Origin: Devosia enhydra | GTDB taxonomy: Bacteria; Pseudomonadota; Alphaproteobacteria; Rhizobiales; Devosiaceae | Length of the DNA: 64,000 nt | Direction: 5' to 3' | Assembly: GCF_900119845.1 (NCBI RefSeq) | Contig: NZ_FPKU01000003.1 | Location: 613,990 to 677,989 of the forward strand | Part shown: positions 7,753 to 16,808 of the stretch, piece after piece | Position numbering within the stretch: the first letter of the stretch is position 1 | How the letters are laid out: the number at the start of each line of letters is the position of its first letter | Translations under genes and position numbers: made by a program | Notes under the pieces: model-generated | Databases searched by the model: none | What the model saw: the letters and a program-made list of their open reading frames with translations, nothing else | What the model was told of the DNA's origin: nothing

Positions 7753-9201
7753 ATGATCAGGCCCATGGCCAACGACACCCGCGCGATGCCGGGCCCCTTT
7801 GCCGGGCTGTCCCTCAAGCTCATCGCCACCATCGTCGTGGTGATCCTTCTGGTCGAGATCATCATCTACCTGCCGTCGGCGGCCAATTTCCGCGTGCGCT
7901 GGCTCGATGACAAGCTGCGCGTCGGGGTGGTTGCCGCCCGGGTGCTCGATGCGGTGCCCGACATCATGGCGGTGCCGCCCGAGCTCACCGACAGGCTGCT
8001 GGTGTCGGCCGGGGCCGTCGCCATCGTCTATCGCCGCGAGGGACAGAGCCAGCTCCTCACCCTCGCCGATACCGAAATGCCGCGCGAGGCGGTGACCATC
8101 GATACCCGCCAGCGCGATCCGCTGAGCCTTGTGGGCGGTGGGCTCGATACCCTGATCCTCGGCTCCAACCGCGTGCTGCGCATCATCGGGGAGCCCGAGG
8201 ACGAGGCGGGGGGGGTGGTCGAGGTGCTGATGCCCGAGGCGCCCCTGCGGCAGGATCTGCTGATCTATTCGCGCAACATCTTCTTTCTCTCCCTGCTGGT
8301 CGCGGTGATGACGGCGGCGGTGCTCTATGTCTTTGCCCGCATCATCCTGATCGCGCCCATCAGGCGGCTCACCGGCAATCTCGTGGGCTTCCGGCAGGCG
8401 CCCGAAAATGCCAGCCTCATCATCGCCCCCTCGTCGCGGCGGGACGAGATCGGCGTGCTCGAGGAGGAGCTGGCCGCCATGGAGCGCGACATCTTCTCGC
8501 TCCTGCGCCAGCGCCGGCACCTGGCCGATCTCGGGCTCGCCGTCGCCAAGATCAACCATGATCTGCGCAACACCCTCACCTCGGCCCAGCTGCTCTCCGA
8601 TCAGGTCGCCGATGTCGAGGACCCCAAGGTGCAGCGGCTCGTGCCGCGCCTCGTGCAGTCGATCGACCGGGCCATCGGCTTTGCCCAGTCGGTGCTCGAT
8701 TATGGCCGCCAGAGCGCCACCCCGCCGCGGCCCGTGCCCATCGTGCTGCGCACCCTCGTCGAAGAGGCGGCGCTTGAAGCCGGTTTTGCCGGCCACCCCC
8801 GCGTCGCCTTCGCCAATCGCGTGCCAGACACGCTGGTGCTGCGTCTCGATCCCGGCCAGCTCACCCGCATCCTCGCCAATCTCATCAAGAACGCCCGCGA
8901 GGCGCTCGAGGCCCAGTCCAGCACCCCGGGCACCGCGCCCGAGGTCGGGGTCGATGTCGCCGAGACCGGCGAGGGCATCGTCATCGGGGTGTTCGACAAC
9001 GGTCCGGGCCTGCCCCCGCGGGCCCGCGAAAACCTCTTCGTCGCCTTCGAGGGCTCGGCCCGCGCCGGCGGCACCGGGCTCGGCCTTGCCATCGCGCGCG
9101 AGCTCAGCGAGGGCCAGGGCGGGCGGCTGCGCCATGTCGATCAGCCGGTCGGCACGCGGTTCGAGGTGGTTTTTCCGGCGGCCACACGTGTGGCTGCGTG
9201 A
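7753..9201 (+). CDS. Orphan membrane sensor histidine kinase
   Basis: 482 residues: membrane segment 1 (about 21-40), extracytoplasmic sensor region (about 41-172), membrane segment 2 (about 176-200), HAMP-like linker (200-255), dimerisation/phosphoacceptor domain with His269 in KINHDLRNTL, and an HATPase domain with N box NLIKNAREAL (Asn380), G1 box DNGPGL (415-420) and G2 box GGTGLGLA (439-446). It would autophosphorylate on His269 and signal to a response regulator, but none is adjacent. ATG at 7753 or 7765 (MANDTR) may be the start. The next gene is a tRNA, so it appears monocistronic. Confidence 0.85.
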   Translation: MIRPMANDTRAMPGPFAGLSLKLIATIVVVILLVEIIIYLPSAANFRVRWLDDKLRVGVVAARVLDAVPDIMAVPPELTDRLLVSAGAVAIVYRREGQSQLLTLADTEMPREAVTIDTRQRDPLSLVGGGLDTLILGSNRVLRIIGEPEDEAGGVVEVLMPEAPLRQDLLIYSRNIFFLSLLVAVMTAAVLYVFARIILIAPIRRLTGNLVGFRQAPENASLIIAPSSRRDEIGVLEEELAAMERDIFSLLRQRRHLADLGLAVAKINHDLRNTLTSAQLLSDQVADVEDPKVQRLVPRLVQSIDRAIGFAQSVLDYGRQSATPPRPVPIVLRTLVEEAALEAGFAGHPRVAFANRVPDTLVLRLDPGQLTRILANLIKNAREALEAQSSTPGTAPEVGVDVAETGEGIVIGVFDNGPGLPPRARENLFVAFEGSARAGGTGLGLAIARELSEGQGGRLRHVDQPVGTRFEVVFPAATRVAA

Positions 9202-9315
9202 TTTCACGTGTATCAATGTGAATGGCACGCGCGAACAATCGAAATCGACGCTTGCCAAGGGGCCATTCGCGTTATAAACGTCCGCCCTGTCGCCGGGAAC
9301 ACCCCGACGCACCGC

Positions 9316-9392
9316 GCGCCCGTAGCTCAGCTGGATAGAGCACCAGACTACGAATCTGGGGGTCAGGAGTTCGAATCTCTTCGGGCGCGCCA
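9316..9392 (+). tRNA. tRNA-Arg (anticodon ACG)
   Basis: A full cloverleaf can be drawn. The acceptor stem GCGCCCG (9316-9322) pairs with CGGGCGC (9382-9388), followed by discriminator G and encoded CCA. The anticodon stem CCAGA/TCTGG encloses the loop CTACGAA, giving ACG (9350-9352), and the T arm is GTTCGAATC. It reads CGN arginine codons after A-to-I editing. Confidence 0.96.
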
Positions 9393-9438
9393 TTTCTGAT
9401 TTCTCAATGACATCAAGGGTTTCGGCAGGCAGCGATGC

Positions 9439-9452
9439 TTGACCTGGATCAA
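9439..9452 (+). promoter_or_regulatory. FNR/FixK-type box upstream of the SDR gene
   Basis: TTGACCTGGATCAA matches the consensus TTGA-N6-TCAA exactly, extends to CTTGA/TCAAG arms, and is centred about 56 bp before the SDR start codon. This suggests low-oxygen or redox control by an FNR/FixK/Dnr-type regulator. It is inferred from sequence only. Confidence 0.55.
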
Positions 9453-9501
9453 GGCGCCGGCCTTTCGCACGCTCTATCGTGCAAGCGCAAAGGAGCCCCC
9501 C

Positions 9502-10257
9502 ATGCGCATGAAAGACAAGGTCGCCGTCATCACCGGAGCCGCCTCTGGCATCGGCCTCGCCATCACCAAAAGGGCCCTCGCCGAGGGCGCCAGCGTCGTC
9601 GCGGCGGATTGGAACGCCAACGCGCTGTCGGCCGCGTTCGGCGGAACGGATAACAGAATCATAGCCTTGCCGGGCGACGTCTCGCAGGAAGCCGACTGCG
9701 TCGCCATGATCGACCGGGCCGTGAGCGCGTTCGGTCGCATCGATGTACTGGTCAACAATGCCGGCGTCATGGACCGTTTCCAGTCCGTCGCCGATGTCGA
9801 CAACGACACCTGGCACCGCTGCATGTCGGTCAACCTCTACGGCCCGATGTATACCATGCGCCGCGCCGTGCCGCTGATGCTGGCCCAGGGCGGCGGCGCC
9901 ATAATCAACATCGCTTCGGTGGCGGCAACCGGCGGCGGGGCGGCGGGAGCGGCCTACACGGCCTCAAAGCACGGGCTGATCGGCCTCACGAAAAGCACTG
10001 CCTATCAGTATGCCAGGCTTGGGCTGCGCTGCAACGCGCTGGCGGTGGGCGGGGTCAAGACCAACATCATGGACAGCGTCAAGGGAGCGCCCCTCGACGA
10101 AGCGGCGCTGGGCAGGCTGGGGGCCTATCACGCCAGCAACCCGGGCACGCTCGCCCCCGATGACATCGCCAATGTCGTGCTGTTCCTCGCCTCCGACGAG
10201 GCACGCCATGTCAACGGCGCCGTGCTGCCGGTGGACATGGGCTGGAGTGCGGCCTGA
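9502..10257 (+). CDS. Short-chain dehydrogenase/reductase
   Basis: 251 residues, a classical SDR using NAD(H) or NADP(H). The cofactor motif is TGAASGIG (11-18), the structural motif NNAG begins at Asn86, and the catalytic triad is Ser139, Tyr152 and Lys156 (YTASK). The ATG at 9502 is preceded by AAAGGAG at good spacing, so the longer in-frame extension upstream is rejected. The substrate is unknown. The gene stands alone between the tRNA and a convergent signalling gene and may be under FNR-type control. Confidence 0.88.
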   Translation: MRMKDKVAVITGAASGIGLAITKRALAEGASVVAADWNANALSAAFGGTDNRIIALPGDVSQEADCVAMIDRAVSAFGRIDVLVNNAGVMDRFQSVADVDNDTWHRCMSVNLYGPMYTMRRAVPLMLAQGGGAIINIASVAATGGGAAGAAYTASKHGLIGLTKSTAYQYARLGLRCNALAVGGVKTNIMDSVKGAPLDEAALGRLGAYHASNPGTLAPDDIANVVLFLASDEARHVNGAVLPVDMGWSAA

Positions 10258-10315
10258 CCGACAGCCTCTGCTGACCAAGCTCTGCCAGGAACGGCCGGAC
10301 CGTGCCCTCCCAGCC

Positions 10316-12715
10316 TCACACCACGACGCGCAGCATCGGGGTACCGCTCGTCGGCCCGAGGCGGGTGATGTGGCCCGATGTGATGTCGGCGAACATCTCG
10401 ATGGGGCTGGGGCGGGCCAGCAGATAGCCCTGCGCCGACTGGCAAATCTCGCCGCGCAGGAAGGCCAGTTCCTCGGGGCGCTCGACGCCTTCGGCGACGA
10501 CCGGCACATCGAGCCCGCTGCCCAGACCGAGCACGGCACGCACGATGGCCGCCGATTGCGGATTGGTATCAACGGACTGGATGAAGGACCGGTCGACCTT
10601 GATCTTGGAAAAGGGAAAGGCCCGCAGGTTTGCCAGCGAGGAATAGCCGGTGCCAAAATCGTCCATGGCGATGCGCACCCCGATGCTGCGGATGCGCTCG
10701 AGCACGGCGACGGCGCGCGCAACGTCCTTGATGAGCGCAGTTTCGGTGATTTCGATCTCGAGGCGCTCGGGATCGAGCCCGGTTTCGGCCAGAACGGCGC
10801 CGACAAGCTCGGGGAAGCCCGGCGCGTGCAGTTGCACCGCCGATACGTTGACGGCGACGCTGAGCAGGGCCTTCCATCCGGCCGCCTCGCGGCAGGCGGC
10901 GCGCAGCACCCATTCGCCCAGCGGGAGGATGAGGCCGCTTTCCTCTGCCACGGGCACGAAGATGGCCGGCGAGACGGCGCCGCGCGCCGGATGCCGCCAG
11001 CGCAGCAGCGCCTCGAACCCCACCACATCGCCGGTCTGCACCTCGACCTGCGGCTGGTATGCGATGGAGAGTTCGCCGCGCACGATCGCATTGCGCAGAT
11101 CGTGCTCGAGCAGCCTGCGGTCGCGCACTTCGGCGCCCATTTCGGCTTCGTAGAACCGGAACACCCCGCGACCATCCTGCTTGGCGCGGTAAAGGGCTGT
11201 ATCTGCCTGCGAGATAAGCTGCTCGGCATCGGTCGAGGGCGTCGAGAGCGCGATGCCGATCGAGGCGCTCACCATGCCGGACATGGGCGAAGCCTCCATG
11301 GCGGCAATGATGGCTTCGAGGATCGCATCAGCCATGCGCCCGGCCCGAGCGGGCGTCTCTATATCGCGCAGGAGAATGGCGAACTCGTCGCCCCCCAGAC
11401 GCGACGGCGTGCCCTGATCGCCCACCGCCTTCATCAGCACGCCGCCCAGTTTTTCAAGCAGCGCATCGCCGGCCGGATGGCCGTAAAGGTCGTTGACCTC
11501 CTTGAAGCGATCGAGATCGAGGCAGAGAACGGCGAAGACCTGGCCGAGCCGCCGCGCGGTGACGATCTCGTTGCCCAGCACGCGGTAGAAGCTCGCCCGG
11601 TTCAAGAGCCCGGTCAGGGCGTCGTGATGGGCGAGAAAGCGGATGTGCTGCTCGGCCTGGCGGCGGGCAGACAGATCGCGCACCGCGAGCGCCTGATGGG
11701 GACGCCCGGCATAGGTCACGGGACGGCTGATGCACTCGACGGGCAACACCCGTCCGTCGAGCGTGCGCAGCTCGACTTCGATGGGCAGGCTGCGCGTTTC
11801 GGCAAGGCTCTCGAGTGCCGTCGTGGCAAAGAAATCCGTAATCGGCAGGCCCTTTGCGCTGTTTGCCAGACCTACGAGCTGAAGGAAGCTGCGATTGGCG
11901 CTGACGATGCGGTCGCCCGAAAAGACGATGAGGCCTTCTACCGCGGCGTCGGCCAGGTCGCGCATGCGCTCGGCCTCGGTGAGCGCACGGCGGCGCTCGC
12001 GCAGATCGATAAGAACCGAGCCCAGCCCGGCCAGCAGGATGAGGATCGAGGAAATGGCAAGCACCGGCGACATCCAGCGCGGCGTTGCCGCCTCGGCGGT
12101 GAGGATGGGAAAGCAGCGCGACAGGTCGGCGGCGCCCATGCCGGTAAAGTGCATGGCGCAGATGGCGAGGGTGAGCAGGCCTGCCCCCGAAAGGCGGGAG
12201 AGAAGTCCACGACTGCCCAGCCCCACATGCAGGCCGAGCGCCCCGAGCCCCATGCCGAACAGCACGGACAGCGTCACGAGGGGGCCCGACCACAGGATCT
12301 CGCCGCCGATGATCAGCGCCGTCATGCCGATATAATGCATGGCCGAAATGCCGACACCGACCACCGCACCGCCCAGAAGCCGATCGGTGGGGCGCTTGCC
12401 GACGCTTGCCATGCCCAGCCCCGCCCCAACAATGAGGATTGCGACGATGAGCGAGAACAGCGTGGTGCCAACATCGTAACCGGTTGGCATGCCGGTGGAA
12501 AAGGCCAGCATTGCGACGAAATGGGTCACCCAGATGCCGAATCCGACGGAGATGGCAGCAACAGTCAGCCAGGCGAGGCGCATGGACCCCGAGGCACGGC
12601 GGGCGTGAGCGAGAAGCGCGATGCCTGCAAAGGCAGAAAGGGCGCACACGAAGGCTGCAAGGGCCACGAGGCGCAGATCATGCTGCTCGAACAAAGTCGT
12701 CACTACGGCGTCCAT
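10316..12715 (-). CDS. MHYT-sensor diguanylate cyclase/phosphodiesterase (GGDEF-EAL)
   Basis: 799 residues from the ATG at 12715, which has a GGAG site; an upstream TTG is less likely. The N-terminal seven-helix MHYT domain (about 10-235) shows THFVAML, AMHYIGM and AMHFTGM, proposed to bind metal and sense gases. A PAS-like linker (about 250-355) follows. The GGDEF domain has an intact RLGGDEF (near 440) but no RxxD inhibitory site before it. The EAL domain has GFEALLRW (near 570), the Asn in NVSAVQL, ITETAL, DDFGTGYSS and AEGVE, so the phosphodiesterase residues look complete. It controls cyclic-di-GMP at the inner membrane. Pilus and attachment genes 11 kb away are plausible targets. Confidence 0.92.
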   Translation of the reverse strand: MDAVVTTLFEQHDLRLVALAAFVCALSAFAGIALLAHARRASGSMRLAWLTVAAISVGFGIWVTHFVAMLAFSTGMPTGYDVGTTLFSLIVAILIVGAGLGMASVGKRPTDRLLGGAVVGVGISAMHYIGMTALIIGGEILWSGPLVTLSVLFGMGLGALGLHVGLGSRGLLSRLSGAGLLTLAICAMHFTGMGAADLSRCFPILTAEAATPRWMSPVLAISSILILLAGLGSVLIDLRERRRALTEAERMRDLADAAVEGLIVFSGDRIVSANRSFLQLVGLANSAKGLPITDFFATTALESLAETRSLPIEVELRTLDGRVLPVECISRPVTYAGRPHQALAVRDLSARRQAEQHIRFLAHHDALTGLLNRASFYRVLGNEIVTARRLGQVFAVLCLDLDRFKEVNDLYGHPAGDALLEKLGGVLMKAVGDQGTPSRLGGDEFAILLRDIETPARAGRMADAILEAIIAAMEASPMSGMVSASIGIALSTPSTDAEQLISQADTALYRAKQDGRGVFRFYEAEMGAEVRDRRLLEHDLRNAIVRGELSIAYQPQVEVQTGDVVGFEALLRWRHPARGAVSPAIFVPVAEESGLILPLGEWVLRAACREAAGWKALLSVAVNVSAVQLHAPGFPELVGAVLAETGLDPERLEIEITETALIKDVARAVAVLERIRSIGVRIAMDDFGTGYSSLANLRAFPFSKIKVDRSFIQSVDTNPQSAAIVRAVLGLGSGLDVPVVAEGVERPEELAFLRGEICQSAQGYLLARPSPIEMFADITSGHITRLGPTSGTPMLRVVV

Positions 12716-12911
12716 ACCGGTCTCCGGGTCCGCATCGATGACAGCGATGTCAGCGAATCGGTAAATGGGCAATTGTCGGAGTTAAATCGTGACCGCGACG
12801 GCAATCTCTTGCGAGCGTGATGGTTAGGAGCATCTTAAGGGCGGATCGGGCGGGCGGCAGCAACCCGGATCGATCGGCCGCGTTCCTTCAGGCAGCCAAT
12901 GGAGGACGACA

Positions 12912-13373
12912 ATGAGAGCCAGCAACCACCCCGGCCGCATCCTGCCGCAGGACACGGCGCCCGGCGATGCCCATGACGAAATGATTACCGGCATGGCCGT
13001 GAGCCAGACCGAGATCGAGGATCTGCTTTATGGCGATGACCGGCCGGTGGCGGCGCGCGTCGACCGCCTGCGCGAGCTGGCCGATGAAGTGCGTGTGCGT
13101 GCCTCGGGCGATCTCGTGGACGATGACGCGCGCGCGCTGCTTGGGGAGATCGAACGCGCCATCTCCGAGCTTTCGAGCGACGACGAGAACGCTGGCGAGC
13201 CCGACATGCTCGATGGCATGGTGGCGATCGACCCGCTCGATCATCGCGAAACCCTCAGCCCCGACAGTGACGAACTCGAAGCGATCGAGGAAATCGATCT
13301 CGAATCGCTCGACGAGGATGAGGCCGATGGCCTGGATGAAACCGACGAGGACGACGCGGACGGCCCGCGCTGA
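12912..13373 (+). CDS. Highly acidic protein of unknown function
   Basis: 153 residues with a strongly acidic C-terminal half (runs of Asp/Glu from about residue 95 to the end, finishing DDADGPR) and a helical middle section rich in Arg/Glu. No cysteines, membrane segment or signal peptide. GGAGG lies 6 bp before the ATG, which supports translation. It is divergent from the GGDEF-EAL gene and convergent with recR (stops 7 bp apart). The charge pattern suggests a binding or anti-aggregation partner, but no function is recognised. Confidence 0.7.
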   Translation: MRASNHPGRILPQDTAPGDAHDEMITGMAVSQTEIEDLLYGDDRPVAARVDRLRELADEVRVRASGDLVDDDARALLGEIERAISELSSDDENAGEPDMLDGMVAIDPLDHRETLSPDSDELEAIEEIDLESLDEDEADGLDETDEDDADGPR

Positions 13374-13379
13374 ACAGGC

Positions 13380-13976
13380 TCAGATGGCGGTCCGGGCTTT
13401 GAGCGCCTGGGTCAGTGTGCCCTCGTCGAGATAGTCGAGTTCCCCGCCCACCGGCACGCCATGGGCGAGGCGCGTGACCTTGACCCCAGTACCGGCGAGC
13501 CGGTCGGTGATGTAATGGGCGGTGGTCTGGCCTTCGACGGTGGCGTTGACGGCCAGCACCACCTCCTTGGCGACGCTGGCCCGATTGATCAGCGCATCGA
13601 TCGACAGATCGTCGGGCCCGACGCCGTCGAGCGGGGACAGAACCCCGCCCAGCACGTGGTACAGCACGGCGCCCGCGCCGGCCCGTTCCAGCGCCCAGAG
13701 ATCGGCGACATCCTCGACCACGACCAGCAGCCCCGCCTCGATGCGGCGCGGATCGCTGCAGATCGAGCAGGGCGAGCTGGTATCGACATTGCCGCAGATC
13801 TCGCAGGTGCGCACCGCGGCCACGGCGCGATCGAGCGCCGCGGCGAGCGGCACCATCAGCCCATCCTTTTTCTTGATGAGATGCAGAACCGCCCGGCGGG
13901 CCGAGCGCGGCCCGAGCCCCGGCAGGCGCGCCAGGAGCTGGATCAACTGCTCGATCTCGGGTCCGCCATTGGCCAT
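13380..13976 (-). CDS. recR: Recombination mediator protein RecR
   Basis: 198 residues. It has an N-terminal helix-hairpin-helix ([11 protein letters not shown], about 18-28), a C4 zinc finger (Cys58, Cys61, Cys70, Cys73), a Toprim domain (about 80-175) and a C-terminal Walker-like segment. With RecF and RecO it loads RecA on gapped DNA. Length is standard. It follows dnaX and ybaB on the same strand, the common bacterial order, but a 190-bp gap with a hairpin separates it from ybaB. Confidence 0.96.
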   Translation of the reverse strand: MANGGPEIEQLIQLLARLPGLGPRSARRAVLHLIKKKDGLMVPLAAALDRAVAAVRTCEICGNVDTSSPCSICSDPRRIEAGLLVVVEDVADLWALERAGAGAVLYHVLGGVLSPLDGVGPDDLSIDALINRASVAKEVVLAVNATVEGQTTAHYITDRLAGTGVKVTRLAHGVPVGGELDYLDEGTLTQALKARTAI

Positions 13977-14063
13977 GATGGGATGCCTGTCAACGGGGTC
14001 TAGGGATAAACGGTGGTGGAGGGGTGTACACCGCCAACAGAGAGCGTGAACCCCTCACCCCAA

Positions 14064-14086
14064 CCCTCTCCCATAAGGGGAGAGGG
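14064..14086. repeat. CCCTCTCCC/GGGGAGAGGG intergenic hairpin
   Basis: CCCTCTCCC-ataa-GGGGAGAGGG forms a 9-bp stem between ybaB and recR, preceded by CCCCTCACCCCAA. The same core occurs at 52256-52279 and a shorter form at 4748-4768. It is probably a REP-like dispersed element that may attenuate recR expression. Confidence 0.55.
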
Positions 14087-14168
14087 GGCGGGAGGGCTAC
14101 GAGGCTCACTGGAGCGATTTGGCCTGCGGCACGGCTCGAAGCCCCTCGGGGAGAGGCTTGGCCAAGGT

Positions 14169-14492
14169 CTAGAACGGGAACTTCATGCCGGGCGGCAGGG
14201 GCAGGCCGGCGGTCATTTCCTGCATACGGCGGGCGGCTTCGGCTTCGGCGCGGCTCTTGGCGTCGGCATGGGCGGCAACGATCAGGTCCTCGAGCACCTC
14301 GACCTCGTCTTCCTTAAAGAGCGACGGATCGATCTTGAGGCCGCGCAGGTCACCCTTGCCGGTCAGGGTAACCGTGACCAGCCCGCCGCCGGCGCGACCT
14401 TCCATTTCGAGATTGCCCAGCTCGGTCTGCATGTCGGCCATACGGCTCTGCAATTCCTGAGCCTTCTTCATCATGCCCATGATGTCTTTCAT
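14169..14492 (-). CDS. ybaB: YbaB/EbfC nucleoid-associated protein
   Basis: 107 residues of the YbaB/EbfC family: an N-terminal helix [12 protein letters not shown] with Gln/Met-rich heptads, the three-stranded sheet containing TVTLTGKG, and a Pro-rich tail ending PPGMKFPF. It acts as a dimer binding DNA in the cytosol. Its ATG overlaps the dnaX stop by 4 bp (14489-14492), so it is translationally coupled to dnaX. Confidence 0.94.
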   Translation of the reverse strand: MKDIMGMMKKAQELQSRMADMQTELGNLEMEGRAGGGLVTVTLTGKGDLRGLKIDPSLFKEDEVEVLEDLIVAAHADAKSRAEAEAARRMQEMTAGLPLPPGMKFPF

Positions 14493-16234
14493 TCGTCGTC
14501 GTCCTCGTCATCGGGCAGCCGGTCGCCATCTGGGACGATATCGGCATATGCCTCCAGGGGAGGAGCCTCCTGGCGCAGATGGACGCGCATTGTGGCTCCG
14601 GGAAACGTGTCGAGAATGGCCTGCACCAGCGGATCCTGCTGGGCGGTGGCCTCCTCCTTTTTCTGCACAGCCTCGCGCTGCTGCCGGATGGTCGGCGCGG
14701 CGGGGGCGGTGTTGGACACCGTCACCATCCATTGCCGGCCTGTCCAGGCCTTGAGGCGGGCCGACAGCATCTGCACCACGCCGGGATCGGCGCCCTGCGC
14801 GAGCGCAACCTCGATCCGGCCATCGGCGAAGGCAATGGGGTGGAGCGCCCCTTCGAGGGCGAGCTTCAAAAGAATGTCGCGCTTTTCGCCAGCCAGCGCC
14901 ACCAGCTCCGCATAAGATCTCGGCGACGGCAGGCTCGGGGCCACCGCCTGGGGCGCCATGTCGGGGCTGGCCTGGGGCGCAAAGCGCGCCTGCACCGCCT
15001 GCGGCGCGCCGCGCGAGAGGCTCGCCCCGGCACCGCCCCCTGCCCCGCCGCCACCCGAAGGCAGCGGCTGGCCCTGGAGCTTGGTGATAACCTCTTCGGG
15101 GCTCGGGAGATCGGCAGCATAAGCGAGGCGCACCAGCACCATTTCGGCGGCCTGCACGGCATTGCCGGCCCTGGACACTTCCTCATGCCCCTTGAACAGG
15201 ATCTGCCAGGCCCGCGACAGCGCCCGCATGCCCAGCCGGCCGGCAAGTTCGGCGCCGCGCGCCTGCTCGTCAGGGGTGAGGGCCGGATCCTCGGCGGTTG
15301 CGGGCACCACCTTGATGCGGGTGACCAGATGGGTGAAATCGCAGAGATCGGCGATGACCGTCTGCGGATCGGCACCGGCGTCGTAGAGATCACGCAGGCC
15401 TGCAAGCGCCGCCCCGGCATCGCCGGCCATCAGCGCCTCGAAGAGATCGATGGTCCGCGCCCGGTCTCCCAGGCCCAGCATGGCCTTTACGGTGGTGGCG
15501 GTGACGGCGCCATCGCCGTGGGAAATCGCCTGGTCGAGCAGCGAGAGATTGTCGCGCACCGAGCCTTCGCCGGCCCGCACGATCATCGAGAGCGCCTCGG
15601 GCTCGAAGCTCAGGCCCTCGCGCCCGAGCAGGGTTTCGAGATGGCCGGTCATCACCTCGGGGGTGACACGGCGCAGGTCGAACCGCATGCAGCGCGATAG
15701 GATGGTGACGGGAACCTTGCGGATCTCGGTGGTGGCGAAGATGAACTTCACATAGGGCGGCGGCTCCTCGAGGGTCTTCAAAAGACCGTTGAAGGCCGAA
15801 TTGGAGAGCATGTGCACCTCGTCGATGATGAACACCTTATAGGGTGCCGACATCGGTGGGGTGCGTGTCATGGCATTGATTTCGCGTATGGAATCGATGC
15901 CGGTGTTGGAAGCGGCGTCCATCTCCTGGACGTCGACATGGCTGCCCTCGATGATGGCGCGGCAATGCAGCCCCTCGCGCTCGAGCTCGAGGGTGGGGCG
16001 GCGGCCGGCATCGTCCTCATAGTTGAAGGCGCGGGCGAGAATGCGCGCCGTGGTAGTCTTGCCCACCCCGCGCACGCCGGTGAGGATGAAGGCGTGATGG
16101 ATGCGGCCCGAACGGAAGGCGTTCTGGAGCGTGCGCACCATCGGCTCCTGGCCGATCAGGGTGGAGAAATCCTGCGGGCGATATTTTCGCGCCAGGACCA
16201 GATAGGGGGATTTGGGAGCCTCGGGGGTCGCCAT
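14489..16234 (-). CDS. dnaX: DNA polymerase III subunit gamma/tau
   Basis: 581 residues from the ATG at 16234, which has an AAGG site; an ATG 18 bp upstream lacks one. AAA+ clamp-loader motor with Walker [12 protein letters not shown], Walker B IIDEVHML, sensor 1 FATTEIRK and the arginine finger in SRCMRF, followed by the collar region and a Pro/Gly-rich linker before the tau-specific C-terminal domain. Only one of the four zinc-module cysteines remains (GLHCRAI), a pattern also seen in Rhizobiales homologues as I recall them. It is the organiser of the replicase and loads the beta clamp. Confidence 0.95.
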   Translation of the reverse strand: MATPEAPKSPYLVLARKYRPQDFSTLIGQEPMVRTLQNAFRSGRIHHAFILTGVRGVGKTTTARILARAFNYEDDAGRRPTLELEREGLHCRAIIEGSHVDVQEMDAASNTGIDSIREINAMTRTPPMSAPYKVFIIDEVHMLSNSAFNGLLKTLEEPPPYVKFIFATTEIRKVPVTILSRCMRFDLRRVTPEVMTGHLETLLGREGLSFEPEALSMIVRAGEGSVRDNLSLLDQAISHGDGAVTATTVKAMLGLGDRARTIDLFEALMAGDAGAALAGLRDLYDAGADPQTVIADLCDFTHLVTRIKVVPATAEDPALTPDEQARGAELAGRLGMRALSRAWQILFKGHEEVSRAGNAVQAAEMVLVRLAYAADLPSPEEVITKLQGQPLPSGGGGAGGGAGASLSRGAPQAVQARFAPQASPDMAPQAVAPSLPSPRSYAELVALAGEKRDILLKLALEGALHPIAFADGRIEVALAQGADPGVVQMLSARLKAWTGRQWMVTVSNTAPAAPTIRQQREAVQKKEEATAQQDPLVQAILDTFPGATMRVHLRQEAPPLEAYADIVPDGDRLPDDEDDDE

Positions 16235-16294
16235 GCCCGACCTTTGCCGCATCGAAACTGTTCACCGCAGCCGACAAGGCCTCGCGGGCATGAG

Positions 16295-16390
16295 CAGGAG
16301 GTTGGCAACGACCCGTGAAGGTCTCGTTGGGGCTGCTTCCTTCCGGACCTGACCCGGTTGGCGAGGAACACGTCCGCGCCAACCTCCCAG
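16295..16390 (-). ncRNA. ffs: Signal recognition particle RNA (4.5S, small type)
   Basis: Read on the minus strand, the segment contains the universal SRP core GGTCAGGTCCGGAAGGAAGC with its asymmetric loop and GGAA tetraloop. The ends pair as GGGAGGTTGGC with GCCAACCTCCT, giving one long hairpin of about 96 nt. It binds Ffh and targets membrane proteins. It sits just upstream of dnaX, a well-known arrangement. End positions are approximate within a few bases. Confidence 0.95.
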
Positions 16391-16550
16391 CGAGCTATAT
16401 GGGACAAGAGCGGGGCGAAGGCAAGGCAGGCAGGCAGGCCGCGCCCGGGTTTTTCAGGGGGGTGAGCCTCTAGGAGTAAGGCATGAGGGCGGGTGGCGCG
16501 ACGGTGTGCGCATCTCTGCGGGATAGGGAATCATGGAGGGCCCGAACCTC

Positions 16551-16590
16551 GTCCTTCGAGACGCCCCTTGCGGGGCTCCTCAGGATGAGG
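16551..16590. repeat. REP-like element, CCTTCGAGACG/CTCAGGATGAGG type
   Basis: The element reads GTCCTTCGAGACGCCCC, a short loop, then GGGGCTCCTCAGGATGAGG. It contains an inner GCCCC-ttgc-GGGGC hairpin. A relative occurs at 60988-61044 with the same two ends and a different, longer middle. It is intergenic in both places. Confidence 0.55.
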
Positions 16591-16681
16591 GTCTCACGGG
16601 TATCGCGGTCAAGCGACATCATGGTGAGGAGCGACGCAGGCGCGTCTCGAACCATGGGGGAGTGGAGCATCAAGCCCCACA

Positions 16682-16763
16682 CAGGGTCGTTCCTGCGAAG
16701 CAGGAACCTCTGTTGACCGGACCCATACTGCAAACAGAGGCCCCTGCTGTCGCAGGGGTGACG
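16682..16763. repeat. REP-like element, TTCCTGCGAAGCAGGAA type (copy 1)
   Basis: Three hairpin parts are visible: TTCCTGCGAAGCAGGAA, CTCTGTT paired at distance with AACAGAG, and CCCCTGC paired with GCAGGGG. A second copy lies at 20061-20145 with CTCCGTT/AACGGAG instead, a compensatory change. It is a dispersed intergenic element. Confidence 0.65.
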
Positions 16764-16808
16764 CGCGGGGTGGGAAGCATTGGTGCTCGAACCGCGAGAC
16801 CTCGCCTG

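Larger units (their letters stand above)
16391..16808. other. 418-bp gap filled with hairpin repeats
   Basis: No gene was found between the SRP RNA and pheA. The gap contains two REP-like elements listed separately (16551-16590 and 16682-16763). The rest is unremarkable, although the SRP RNA promoter should lie in its left part. Confidence 0.6.

Noticed and set aside
9208-9399. 63-codon plus-strand frame ending FESLRA-type sequence
   Set aside because: It overlaps the tRNA-Arg gene; this is the familiar false protein made by translating a tRNA.
7648-9816. 722-codon minus-strand frame opposite the histidine kinase
   Set aside because: It is antisense to strong kinase motifs and the tRNA, rich in Asp/Gly/His from third-position GC bias, with no domain.
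10010-12820. 936-codon plus-strand frame opposite the GGDEF-EAL gene
   Set aside because: Shadow of a gene whose domains are unmistakable on the other strand.
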